From IMG/VR virus record IMGVR_UViG_3300043411_001213, positions 1 through 55,986 of that record: a stretch of 55,986 nt of DNA; one strand, given 5' to 3'. Source of the DNA: a virus. A model generated the notes under the pieces. It had not been told where the DNA came from and ran no database searches. It saw nothing but the letters and a program-made list of their open reading frames with translations. The position numbers were made by a program, and so were the translations under genes. The first letter of the stretch is position 1, and each line of letters opens with the position of its first letter. Below are positions 21,954-30,590 of this stretch, piece after piece.

Positions 21954-22424
21954 TCACACACTGCTCCGCAATCGTATTTGGCAGACAACCTTGCACCTGC
22001 CTTGTTTGATGGAGAAGAGGTTCCAGCCAACGAACAATTCAAGGTGCTTGTTGCCGATCGAAACGAAGCGGCGATATAACCAATAACCGTCCGGTCTCTT
22101 CCAATAGACAGCGTCCATGTTTTGCGACCAACACCACGCACTGTCACCGACACAGCCGAGCACGTAGTAACTGACATAGTTACCACCGTTGCGCCAGAGC
22201 CACCTCGTTCTGTTCACGAACGAGAGCGGGTCACCTCCCCACAAGCGCAATCTCTTCCAACCTGGGTCACCGGTCAGGTCGTTGTCGATTGTTTCCAGCC
22301 AGCGCAGGTGCGTCAGGTGGCGCTTGTCGTCTGTCGAGAATAGCCATACGGCGAACGGCGCCAGAAGATACGCTGCTGCAGTGATGACAAACATTGCCGG
22401 CAGACGGACGATGTACCTGATCAT
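21954..22424 (-). CDS. Membrane-anchored phage protein (156 aa)
   Basis: Starts MIRYIVRLPAMFVITAAAYLLAPFAVWLF, a transmembrane anchor of about 25 residues with basic N-terminus, then a soluble part with 'DKRHLTHLRWLETIDNDLTGDPGW' and many Trp and Tyr. The pattern of a membrane helix followed by an L-R-W-L-x-T-x-DN-D-L-x-GD-x-W motif occurs in uncharacterised proteins encoded near the lysis or tail-fibre ends of Gram-negative phages (possibly DUF7338). It is the last gene of the - strand late operon, overlapping the preceding gene by ATGA. Function unknown. Confidence 0.6.
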   Translation of the reverse strand: MIRYIVRLPAMFVITAAAYLLAPFAVWLFSTDDKRHLTHLRWLETIDNDLTGDPGWKRLRLWGGDPLSFVNRTRWLWRNGGNYVSYYVLGCVGDSAWCWSQNMDAVYWKRPDGYWLYRRFVSIGNKHLELFVGWNLFSIKQGRCKVVCQIRLRSSV

Positions 22425-22810
22425 AGCGTGCTCGCAAGCACGAACAACTCGTCAAGCTGCGTCTCGGTCAGCCCGAGCGCCGTTGAGGCCCCGAGCAAGA
22501 TCGGATCATCCCGGCGCCACGTCATTGCTTTGGCGATGAAGGCCCGCTCGACAAACGTTCTGGACGGAGAGTTCGCCCACGCCTCGTAAGCCGAGGACAT
22601 CCCGGCCGCATCAATGGCCAGCAGGCCTTGAAGCGCTGTGATGGCTGGCGGTACAGCAACGACCGCTGTCGGCTTCGAAAATGAGCCGTCAGCGTAACCG
22701 TCACCGATACCGAAGCCGTCCTGCAATTCAACTAAGCCTGGTAGCGCATCCAGCGTATCAACCACGACCACATTCACGACCACGCCGTTTTCAATCTGTG
22801 CTGCTCGCAT
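22421..22810 (-). CDS. Putative tail-fibre assembly/chaperone protein
   Basis: 129 residues beginning MRAAQIENGVVVNVVVVDTLDALP. The start 'xxAxIENGxVVNVIVVD' and the helical C-terminus with a central hinge are typical of small proteins that follow tail-fibre genes and help fold or cap the fibre. It lies directly downstream of the glycine-rich fibre gene. The C-terminal segment (LGASTALGLTETQLDELFVLA) is helical. Assignment rests on N-terminal resemblance and position. Confidence 0.6.
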   Translation of the reverse strand: MRAAQIENGVVVNVVVVDTLDALPGLVELQDGFGIGDGYADGSFSKPTAVVAVPPAITALQGLLAIDAAGMSSAYEAWANSPSRTFVERAFIAKAMTWRRDDPILLGASTALGLTETQLDELFVLASTL

Positions 22811-22820
22811 ATCGATCTCC

Positions 22821-24575
22821 TTACCAGATTACCGTCACGACGACCTTGCCGTTGGCGCCCGCGCCGCTGGTGCCAGTTTCAGAACCACCACCGCCGCCGC
22901 CAGGAGCCGTTCCTGCTGTCGCTGCGTTTGCGTCATAAGCACCAGCGCCACCGTTGCCGCCAAAGCTGCTAACCCCGCCGTTGCCAGGCGCATTAGCGGC
23001 ACTCACGCCGCCGCCGCCACCACCACCGCCACCGCTGATGCTATAGCCGCCATTTGCCCCAGGCCGTGAGGTCTGAGCACCACCACCACCGCCACCAGCG
23101 TTGTCGCCAAACAGGCCCGCGATGGCGTTTGTCGCGATGGCAGCACCAGCCCCGCCGTTGCCGCCAAGCGCGGCAACGTGAGCACCAGCCCCCTGACCGG
23201 CGGTAGTTTGCCCGCAACCACCACCACCACCGCCACCGCCGCCCGGCGAAACTGGCGCGTCGTTTGTTGATGAAGCGGCGGCAAGTCCGCCACCACCGCC
23301 GCCCTGCGCAACGACAAGCGAACCGAAAGAACTCGCGCCGCCAGCGTTACCGTGCGTACTGGCCGTTGTCTGTGCGGAGCCGCCAGCGCCAACAGTGGTA
23401 GCGACCGTCGCTGCCAGAGCCGACAATGGCACAATCTTGGACCGATACAAGCCGCCGCCACCGCCACCTCCAGCCGCATTGTTTGCCCCTTTTCCGCCAC
23501 TACCGCCGCCACCCCAAACCTCAATGATGGCTATCGCATCTGCTGGAGCGCCGCCAGGCTTTGTCCATGTTCCGCTTGACGTGAAGGTTTGAACATTGCG
23601 CGTTCCCCCGCTGACCGTGCAATTAAGCAGCCCACCAGAAAACGCCAGCCCGGTGCCAAGATTTCCGGAGTCGATCAACGAACGCCACGCGCTCCACGCC
23701 CCGGAACCACCGACATTTGACGGGTCACCCGACCGGGTATAGAGGTGACCTGTTGCGTAATCTCCGTACAACTGCGTGATGGTATTGCCAGCGCCATGAG
23801 TAACCAGCAACTGCCCATAAGATGGGCCGGGGCCGTTTACTAGGCTTGTCCCGCAACGATAGAACCCGGAGCTCGTTACTGTGTTTAGATCTGTACTGTT
23901 AGCAACCGATCCGTTTGTGATCCCGGTTACCGTCGACGCATTGCCCGAACACGATGCCGCTGTCGTGGCGTTGGCCACAGGCGTCGAGCCAATCGCCGCA
24001 ACAATCTCCGCAGCGGTCGCCGCCGTCATTGCTGATGCGCCGTTCCCCTTGACCAGCCCGGTCAGCGTAGCGACACCCGTGCCACCATTTGCCACCGGCA
24101 GGACGCCGGACACATGGCCGGTCAGCGTCACCTTGCCGTAAGCCGGAGCCGCGCCGACACCACCGGAAAGCAGCACGTTTCCGGTCGCCACATCGGCCAG
24201 TTTGCCGAGCACGTTGGTGGCCGAGGCGAAGACAATATCGCCGAGCGCATAGGTAGTCATCCCGGTGCCGCCATTCGCTACCGCCGCCGTGCCGGTGATG
24301 TTGCCGGCTGTCGTGGCGCTGCCGGCTGTCGTGGCCGTCGCCGCATTACCGCTGATGTTGATCGCGTACAGCGACGACATGTCGGACCACGTTGACCCGT
24401 TGAACTTCTGCCACTTGTTCGACGCACTATTCCAGCGCAATGCGTTGGTCTGCACATTGGTTGGCGTGCTGGTCGCCGGGTCGTAGCCAAGCGCAAGATC
24501 GTCGAGTCGCCCATCGATCTCGGCAATCATGTTGCCGTAAACACTGGCAACAGTCGGTTTATTGTGATCAGCCAT
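22821..24575 (-). CDS. Tail fibre with glycine-rich adhesin-like C-terminus
   Basis: 584 residues starting MADHNKPTVASVYGNM; an upstream in-frame ATG at 24683 lies within the tail-tip gene and is rejected because GAGG sits just before 24575. N-terminal ~60 residues end in LRWNSASNKWQKFNGSTW, followed by repeated 'GTAAVANGGTG' style fibre repeats (TGVATLTGLVKGNG and similar). The final ~210 residues are extraordinarily glycine-rich, with at least seven runs of six to nine glycines between short hydrophobic strands. This resembles receptor-binding adhesins built on polyglycine helices, such as phage S16 gp38. It ends in GKVVVTVIW. Probably contacts the host surface. Confidence 0.8.
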   Translation of the reverse strand: MADHNKPTVASVYGNMIAEIDGRLDDLALGYDPATSTPTNVQTNALRWNSASNKWQKFNGSTWSDMSSLYAINISGNAATATTAGSATTAGNITGTAAVANGGTGMTTYALGDIVFASATNVLGKLADVATGNVLLSGGVGAAPAYGKVTLTGHVSGVLPVANGGTGVATLTGLVKGNGASAMTAATAAEIVAAIGSTPVANATTAASCSGNASTVTGITNGSVANSTDLNTVTSSGFYRCGTSLVNGPGPSYGQLLVTHGAGNTITQLYGDYATGHLYTRSGDPSNVGGSGAWSAWRSLIDSGNLGTGLAFSGGLLNCTVSGGTRNVQTFTSSGTWTKPGGAPADAIAIIEVWGGGGSGGKGANNAAGGGGGGGLYRSKIVPLSALAATVATTVGAGGSAQTTASTHGNAGGASSFGSLVVAQGGGGGGLAAASSTNDAPVSPGGGGGGGGGCGQTTAGQGAGAHVAALGGNGGAGAAIATNAIAGLFGDNAGGGGGGAQTSRPGANGGYSISGGGGGGGGGVSAANAPGNGGVSSFGGNGGAGAYDANAATAGTAPGGGGGGSETGTSGAGANGKVVVTVIW

Positions 24576-24576
24576 T

Positions 24577-27500
24577 TTAGTAACCTCGGACGGTCCAGGA
24601 TGCGGTGCCGCTGACGCGGGTACCGGCGCTGTTGAAAAGAAGAATCTTGAAACTGGTCGGGTTAGGCGAATCCGTAAAGTCATAGATCGCCGTGATTGGG
24701 GACGTACCGGCCGCCGTCACCTGAATGGCCTCGACATCGATGAATTCAGGCGTGCCGCCGACATCGCGGGTGTCGGTGATATAGATGGTCGTGCCGCCGC
24801 TATCGGAGGACAGGCAGGCTTTCGACCCGCTGATCGTCTTCAGCTTGGCATCGAGCCGGGTATTGATGCCGGTCAGGTTGATCAGCGCATGGTCATCACC
24901 AGAAACAGCGATGCGCACCTTGACGTAGCGATAATTGGTACTGAAAACCTGTGTCGTGTCTGGGTGATCGACCCACGACGAACCGAATTCGCTAAGGCTG
25001 ATCGTCACCGATACGGTTGGCGTCCCGGCGATCACCGTATAGTTTGGCGAGACAGTCACCTTGCAGGCGCCCAGCGTCGTGCCAACGTCGATCGTCTCTT
25101 CGTAATAGCCCGGAGAATTTGCGGGCTGAATGAAGATCGGATAACCCGCGGTGATCTGGTCCTGCGGCGTGCTCCACGAATGATTCGTGAAATGCTGCGC
25201 CACCGTCTCTGTCGTGTTGATCGGCATAACTACACCGCCGACACCGGTGTCCAGCTTGGCGTTTGAGAACGATACCGCCGTCACATTGCCAGCCACGGCA
25301 AACGTCGAATCGTAGTCGCCACGCAACACATAATCCGGCGGCTGCGAGACGGTGACTGCCAGCGTTTTCGGTGTGCCGTAGTTGCCCGCCGAATCAATCC
25401 CGGTCACCGAGTAGGTGTAGGTGCCGGCCACTGTCTCGAACAGGCTCGTGAACAGGCCTTGTTTCGTGCCCACGACCTCGGCGCCGCGCTTGATTTCATA
25501 CTCGGAAATCGGCAGCGATGCCTTGGCGTCCGTCCAGTACAGCAGGACGTTGTTATCCACGACTTCTGCCGTCAGAACCGGTTGTACCGGAGCTGTTATC
25601 GTCAAAGACGTCATGGAAGCGACCCCGACATTGCCGGCAATGTCAACCGCCGCCACCCAGAACTTGCGCTCACCGGCCCAGGCAACCGGCGCCTGATAGA
25701 CCGTCGAATAAGGACGACCCACGACAGTGCCCGCTGCCCACGAATCGCCGTAGCGAATTTCGTAGTAGTCGATCAGGAACATTGCGGTCGGCGCTGACCA
25801 GCGCAGCACACAGTCCGCGCCGGAAATGGCTACAGTAGGCGACACCGAACCCGGTGCTGCAATCGGCACCGTCAGGCTAGTTGGAGTCATGCTCAGGTTG
25901 CCGCTGGTGTCTCTAGCCACCACCCAGTACGGGGCGCCGCCAGCACTGGTCACGGCCATTCGCAATTCATTGGCTGCCGGGGTGGCGATCTCGGTCGCCG
26001 TCGCCCATGTGGCGCCACGCTTGACGACGTAATTGGCCAGATCAACCGCTGAAACAGCGCCCCACTTCAGGATGAGGGCGCCGGTTTCCAGTGCGTAAGT
26101 CAGGCCGGACACATTCGGCGGCGGGTTGGTCTTGCCGGTGACGTAGATCGCGGTTTGCGTCAGCCAATCACCTGTTCGCCCATCCTCTCCGATGAAGCGA
26201 ATCCGAATGTCGAAGGTCTGCCGTTCAACCAGCGGCCCGATGCTGACTGATCCGGCCTTGGCCTCGACCAGCGGCACCGTCTTCCACACTGCGTTGATCG
26301 AGTCGGTCAGACGATACTGCGCTTCAACACGGCTGATCGTCTGCGCCAATGGTTCGACCGTCGAGGCGTTGAGGCCGCTGCTCGTGTTCCACTTGACCAG
26401 AATATTGGCCTGGAACCCGCTACCGACGACAGTCAGCGCCCCTTCATCGGCGATCAGGCTGGTGATGATCGGCACTTGATTGATTGCCAGTCGCACCAAC
26501 GGAGGCGGCAAAGTGATCTGGCTTTCCCAGCCGCCGAACGGCAGCGTCTCGGCATCGAAGACGGCAGGCGCGTAGTCGCAGAGCAGCAGGCGAGCCTGCA
26601 GACCGGGAAGCGGTTCGACGGACTTGACCAGGCAATCGACGGACTCCATGTTCAACTCGCCGAACATGAACTGGTCGCCAGCGGCTGGCTTGTTGGTGCT
26701 GATTGCGGTCGTGAAGCTGAGCGTATCGAACAGGCCGGTGGCGCCGGTGATGATTGCCGTGTTGGTGACATTGCCGGCGGTGCGCCAGCGCAGGGTGTAG
26801 TCCTTGCCGCTTTCCATCTGCATCGGTTCATCGACCACGACGCCAGTGACGTCGCCGACCACTGACTTGATGCGGCCGGAACCGAGACCCCACATGGGAA
26901 TGCCGTTATTCGCCTTGATTCTGTCACCACGCGTGCAGATGACCGATTCAATGTCGGAATACAGCTCGTATTCCTCCGGTCGCAGGATGATCTGCTTCAT
27001 GTGATGACGGCCGTTCTTCCACACCGGCCCAGGGCTGCCGTCATCTTCGACCGGCTGCGTCACACCAGAAAGGTCGATCGACTCGAACAGCGTGGCATTC
27101 GACTCGTTGTAGCCGTCGGCGTAAATGATCATTTCGTCCGGCTGGTAGTCCTTCCGGCGATTGATAAACCGGCAGCGCAGCGCGTGCGGCAGCTTGGGTA
27201 GCAGGCGGACGCCCTTGAAGCCCCAGGAATTGCTCGGCGTGAAGTGCTGTGCGATCTGGGTCTTCGGTTCATCGATGACGATTGACCATTTGCCGTCCGG
27301 CATCGAGACAGAGGCGCGGCCGGCGGCGGCGATTTCGTTGATTACATCGCGTACCGGACGCTGGCCGGTGATCACGTTCTCGTACAGAAAGCCGTGCGCG
27401 TCGCAGAACTCTGAAAAGTGCTGCAGCGATGGCAGGTCAATCTGGGAATACGGCACCGGCTTGGCGTTGGCGGGATGCGTCAGGACGTAAAGAATCAGCG

Positions 27501-29688
27501 ATGCCGGGTTGTTTCGGCGATCGGCAGCGCCAGGCGAGCGCCATTCGACACCGTCCCAAATCAACTGCTTCGACGAGACCGTGCCGGTCAGGCCTTCCAG
27601 CGTGCCGTTGAGCTGATCGGTCGCCCGGATTTTCAGGGCCGTCATCGCCATCGGTTTCGGCGGATTAACCGGGCGAACGTTGTCCGAATATTCCGTGATC
27701 GCCAGCAGCATGACCTTGTCGGCGGCGCCTTCGGTCGTCGTTTCGGCATTGGTCCGCTTCAGGCGCACTTCGTACTGGCCGGGCTCGGCATTGAGATTGA
27801 TGTCGATGATCTTGTCGAACGGGTCGCGGGTGGCGTCCCGGTAAATATTGAAATCCTCGACTTCGGCGCTGGTGATCGAGAACCAGCGCGAGACCAGCGT
27901 GCGGGTGTAGGGGCCGCCGAGCGGGGCGTCTTCGACGATGTTTTCGGTGACGGTCGTCACCGTGATGTCGAAGCCGGTATAGAGCGCCGTATTGTGCTGG
28001 CTGGACATGGCGCCGTTGGCAATGGTATAGACCAGCACTTCGTTGTCGGCCGGCGTGTTCGGCAGCGGAATGGTTGATGAGCCAATGGCTTGATACTGGG
28101 TTGGCTTGTACACGAGCTTGTTGCGATCGCGCAACACGACGATGCCGGCGCCGGCCGGGTAATAGCCTGTTTCCGGATCTCGGTAGCCGATCAGGGTCTC
28201 AGGCATGCCAGGCACGTTAGCGAAATTGTCTTTCCACGGCTCATCAACCGGCACCCAGATGCCGGACGAATTGAAGTAGCCGAGCCGGCGGTATTCGAAA
28301 ACGACCGTCACAGACTGAGGGCGCAGGTCGCCCATGTTGTCGTTGTAATGGTCGATGTTGGTCAGACCCTGCGGGAAGGTCAGCAGGAAACTGAGGCGGT
28401 TGAGGTTTGTTGAAGCGGTGGTGCGCGTCAGGAATGTCTCGGTGATCTCGGCTTCCGGGCGCTCCTGCGTGATGTCCGAGCCGTAAACGTTGAGCAGGTC
28501 GCGGACTTCCTGACGATCCCAGTCGAGATGGCCATCAACGAACTCGTTGGCATCCCCCTGGATGCTATAGACCGTCACGTCGGCATAGTCGGTCAGCGGC
28601 GTCTGGCCGATGCGCAGGTTGCTGATGTCGAGCGGGCCATAGCCCCAGACCAGCAGCATGTGCAGGAAACGGTCAGAACCGTCCGAAGACATGAACGTAT
28701 TGGCGCCGAGCGGCGGGGTAAAGTCGTGCGTGCCGAGCACGATGGGGATCGCGCCGTAAGGCGTCGCTGTATTGGCGCCGCCGGCAAGCATGTATTGCGG
28801 TTTCGGCGCGGGCGAACCGCTCGGGCTGTTGGCCGGTGCCAGCGCATTGACCAGTGCATTACCGAGCAGGGAGACGGCACCTTGAGCAACCGCCCCGGCG
28901 ACGCCGGACGAAATGCCGGTGCCAAGCCCCCAGCCGGTCGGCGCGGCGCCCGCTGCGGCGCCACCCTGCCAGGCGCCGGCAACGGCACCACCGGCCCACC
29001 AGGCGACGACCATGATCAGCGCGGAGGTGATCAGGCTCTCGTCCTGCGACTTGCCCGGGAACATGCGGAATTCGACGCGGTCGCCATCGTTCAGGCGGCA
29101 GGATGGCCAGTCGACTTGATCGACGCGAATGCCGTTGACGAAGGCAACGCCATGGCGCGAGAAGCCGTCCGGCACGCCGGCGCAGTGGGCGTCGATAGCT
29201 TCGGCCAGCGTCGAACCGGCGACGGCCGTGCCGTCAATGCGCTGCATTTTCAGCGGATGCGGACAGCCGGAGACGGTGACGCCGTCGGCCTTCGGCGTGT
29301 AGCGGTAAAAGCCTTCAATGCGATGCGACCAGCGGGTGGATGCGTATTTTTCGGCAACGACATCGGCGTCAGCACGGGCGTGGATGAAGTAGCCCGGCGC
29401 GATGACGACCCCGACGTGAATCGGCTCGCCGGCCAGGCGCATCAGGACAATGTCGCCGACTTCCGGCACGCGGACACGCTCCCAGTTTTCCCGGTGCGCG
29501 GCCATGTATTCGGCAAGCTCGGCATCCGCACGACTGCCGCGATCGATACCGTCATGACCTGGCAACTCGATGTCAAACTCGTTTTGATAGATCAGGCGCA
29601 CGAGCCCCCAGCAATCGGCGCCCGCTTCCGTGCGCCCGCCGTCGACGTAGGGGATGCTGATGTAGCGGTTGGAATCGAAGGCGCGCAT
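24577..29688 (-). CDS. K-I-J type tail-tip fusion (NlpC/P60 + I-like + J-like, 1703 aa)
   Basis: Three lambda tail functions in one frame. Residues ~1-145: NlpC/P60 peptidase (lambda K) with DCWGL catalytic Cys26 and the IHVGVV histidine, expected to cut peptidoglycan on DNA entry. Residues ~150-300: an I-like part, ubiquitin-like fold (HGVAFVNGIRVDQVDW...DGDRVEF) and a Gly/Ala-rich hydrophobic segment (AWWAGGAVAGAW...). The remainder is J-like: TPYGAIPIVLG, LRIGQTPL, GPYTRTLV-type repeats, then about four fibronectin-III-like units (VSGLTY..., SVSPTV..., QPVLTAE...) and a C-terminal virion domain. The ATG shares a base with the upstream stop. In lambda these are separate genes. Confidence 0.88.
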   Translation of the reverse strand: MRAFDSNRYISIPYVDGGRTEAGADCWGLVRLIYQNEFDIELPGHDGIDRGSRADAELAEYMAAHRENWERVRVPEVGDIVLMRLAGEPIHVGVVIAPGYFIHARADADVVAEKYASTRWSHRIEGFYRYTPKADGVTVSGCPHPLKMQRIDGTAVAGSTLAEAIDAHCAGVPDGFSRHGVAFVNGIRVDQVDWPSCRLNDGDRVEFRMFPGKSQDESLITSALIMVVAWWAGGAVAGAWQGGAAAGAAPTGWGLGTGISSGVAGAVAQGAVSLLGNALVNALAPANSPSGSPAPKPQYMLAGGANTATPYGAIPIVLGTHDFTPPLGANTFMSSDGSDRFLHMLLVWGYGPLDISNLRIGQTPLTDYADVTVYSIQGDANEFVDGHLDWDRQEVRDLLNVYGSDITQERPEAEITETFLTRTTASTNLNRLSFLLTFPQGLTNIDHYNDNMGDLRPQSVTVVFEYRRLGYFNSSGIWVPVDEPWKDNFANVPGMPETLIGYRDPETGYYPAGAGIVVLRDRNKLVYKPTQYQAIGSSTIPLPNTPADNEVLVYTIANGAMSSQHNTALYTGFDITVTTVTENIVEDAPLGGPYTRTLVSRWFSITSAEVEDFNIYRDATRDPFDKIIDINLNAEPGQYEVRLKRTNAETTTEGAADKVMLLAITEYSDNVRPVNPPKPMAMTALKIRATDQLNGTLEGLTGTVSSKQLIWDGVEWRSPGAADRRNNPASLILYVLTHPANAKPVPYSQIDLPSLQHFSEFCDAHGFLYENVITGQRPVRDVINEIAAAGRASVSMPDGKWSIVIDEPKTQIAQHFTPSNSWGFKGVRLLPKLPHALRCRFINRRKDYQPDEMIIYADGYNESNATLFESIDLSGVTQPVEDDGSPGPVWKNGRHHMKQIILRPEEYELYSDIESVICTRGDRIKANNGIPMWGLGSGRIKSVVGDVTGVVVDEPMQMESGKDYTLRWRTAGNVTNTAIITGATGLFDTLSFTTAISTNKPAAGDQFMFGELNMESVDCLVKSVEPLPGLQARLLLCDYAPAVFDAETLPFGGWESQITLPPPLVRLAINQVPIITSLIADEGALTVVGSGFQANILVKWNTSSGLNASTVEPLAQTISRVEAQYRLTDSINAVWKTVPLVEAKAGSVSIGPLVERQTFDIRIRFIGEDGRTGDWLTQTAIYVTGKTNPPPNVSGLTYALETGALILKWGAVSAVDLANYVVKRGATWATATEIATPAANELRMAVTSAGGAPYWVVARDTSGNLSMTPTSLTVPIAAPGSVSPTVAISGADCVLRWSAPTAMFLIDYYEIRYGDSWAAGTVVGRPYSTVYQAPVAWAGERKFWVAAVDIAGNVGVASMTSLTITAPVQPVLTAEVVDNNVLLYWTDAKASLPISEYEIKRGAEVVGTKQGLFTSLFETVAGTYTYSVTGIDSAGNYGTPKTLAVTVSQPPDYVLRGDYDSTFAVAGNVTAVSFSNAKLDTGVGGVVMPINTTETVAQHFTNHSWSTPQDQITAGYPIFIQPANSPGYYEETIDVGTTLGACKVTVSPNYTVIAGTPTVSVTISLSEFGSSWVDHPDTTQVFSTNYRYVKVRIAVSGDDHALINLTGINTRLDAKLKTISGSKACLSSDSGGTTIYITDTRDVGGTPEFIDVEAIQVTAAGTSPITAIYDFTDSPNPTSFKILLFNSAGTRVSGTASWTVRGY

Positions 29689-30224
29689 CAGAAGAGCCCC
29701 GGGAAGGTGCTGGGCGTCATCGTGTGACAGGGGAACGGCTCAGAGGCGTAGGACTCGACAGAGAGAATGCCGGTGACCGAATCGGCGTCATAGCCGATGC
29801 CGTTGAGTTCGAGGCCATCGATGCTCAATTCCGGTGCGCTGACGTCTTCGCCATTCGAAGCCGACGAGGCACCCTGCAACACGAGCTGGATGCGGATGGT
29901 CGGTGGGCCGTTCAGACTGCGGACCAGCGGCGTGATGAAGCGCGTCGCGTTGTAAATCGTCAGTTGGCAGCGCAGGCCACCGCTGGTTTCATCAGTGGGC
30001 AGCGTGACGGCGAACGGCACGAAGAGATGGTCAATGCCTTCCGAGGTGACACCATGGGCGACATCGTCATCGGTGCTCAACGAGGTCAGTTGCTTGGTGT
30101 AGCCATCGGCCAGATAAATCGGGGTATCGATATTGGCACCGTAGAGTTTAAGCAGCGTGATAACGTTCTCGTTGCAATCCCGCGATAAGAAGGCCTCAAG
30201 CGCTCGAGCCGAAATATTTCTCAC
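29688..30224 (-). CDS. Minor tail protein, DUF1833/lambda L-like
   Basis: 178 residues starting with GTG (GTGAGAAATATTTCG), which overlaps the stop of the upstream gene as GTGA; earlier ATG codons lie within that gene. 'NENVITLLKLYGANIDTPIYLADGYTKQL' followed by an all-beta body and a C-terminal 'VSVESYASEPFPCHTMTPSTFPGLF'-like end match the DUF1833 proteins found between M-like and K-like genes in siphovirus tails. It should sit at the tail tip and join the tape-measure/tip complex. Unlike lambda L, no cysteine cluster for an iron-sulphur site is obvious. Confidence 0.7.
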   Translation of the reverse strand: MRNISARALEAFLSRDCNENVITLLKLYGANIDTPIYLADGYTKQLTSLSTDDDVAHGVTSEGIDHLFVPFAVTLPTDETSGGLRCQLTIYNATRFITPLVRSLNGPPTIRIQLVLQGASSASNGEDVSAPELSIDGLELNGIGYDADSVTGILSVESYASEPFPCHTMTPSTFPGLF

Positions 30225-30586
30225 GGCAGAATCTCCATGGCCAGCGAGACGTGCCACATGTCGCCGCCCAGCGGTGTCAGGTCGTAATACTTACCATCGC
30301 TGCCCGGCACGATCCGCGCTTCGACAGAGGTGTTTAGGCGCGGGTGCGTGAAGTTGAAGCGGCGCACTCCGAACAGCGTGTTTTTGACAAAGTCTTCCAA
30401 AGTCACCACCTGGGCAGAGGTCATAGCGAATGAGCATTGGATCGGCGTCGGTAGCGCGCTGCGCCGGCGCGTCTTGGCCGGGCCGTTATCCATCGGCGTA
30501 CGAAGGGTGCTGATGTTCAGCGATTCGGCAAAGCCGCCGAGCAATGGCGTTTGGGGCAGGCTGGTCGGCCAGGTGTAGGCGGCCAT
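30221..30586 (-). CDS. Minor tail protein, lambda M-like
   Basis: 121 residues: MAAYTWPTSLPQ, then STLRTPMDNGPAKTRRRS, FVKNTLFGVRRFNFTHPRLN and WHVSLAMEILP. This matches the small tail-tip proteins next to the tape measure gene (lambda M type), which help start tail polymerisation. Located between the tape measure and L-like genes in the usual lambda order. Beta-rich, no membrane segment. Confidence 0.7.
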   Translation of the reverse strand: MAAYTWPTSLPQTPLLGGFAESLNISTLRTPMDNGPAKTRRRSALPTPIQCSFAMTSAQVVTLEDFVKNTLFGVRRFNFTHPRLNTSVEARIVPGSDGKYYDLTPLGGDMWHVSLAMEILP

Positions 30587-30590
30587 GGCG

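Noticed and set aside
24573-24683. Tail-fibre gene starting at 24683
   Set aside because: That start lies inside the tail-tip coding region with no ribosome-binding site; GAGG before 24575 and the fibre-like MADHNKPT start are more convincing.
28528-29727. 399-codon + strand frame opposite the tail-tip fusion
   Set aside because: Shadow of a GC-rich late gene; the - strand frame carries NlpC/P60 and J-like domains.
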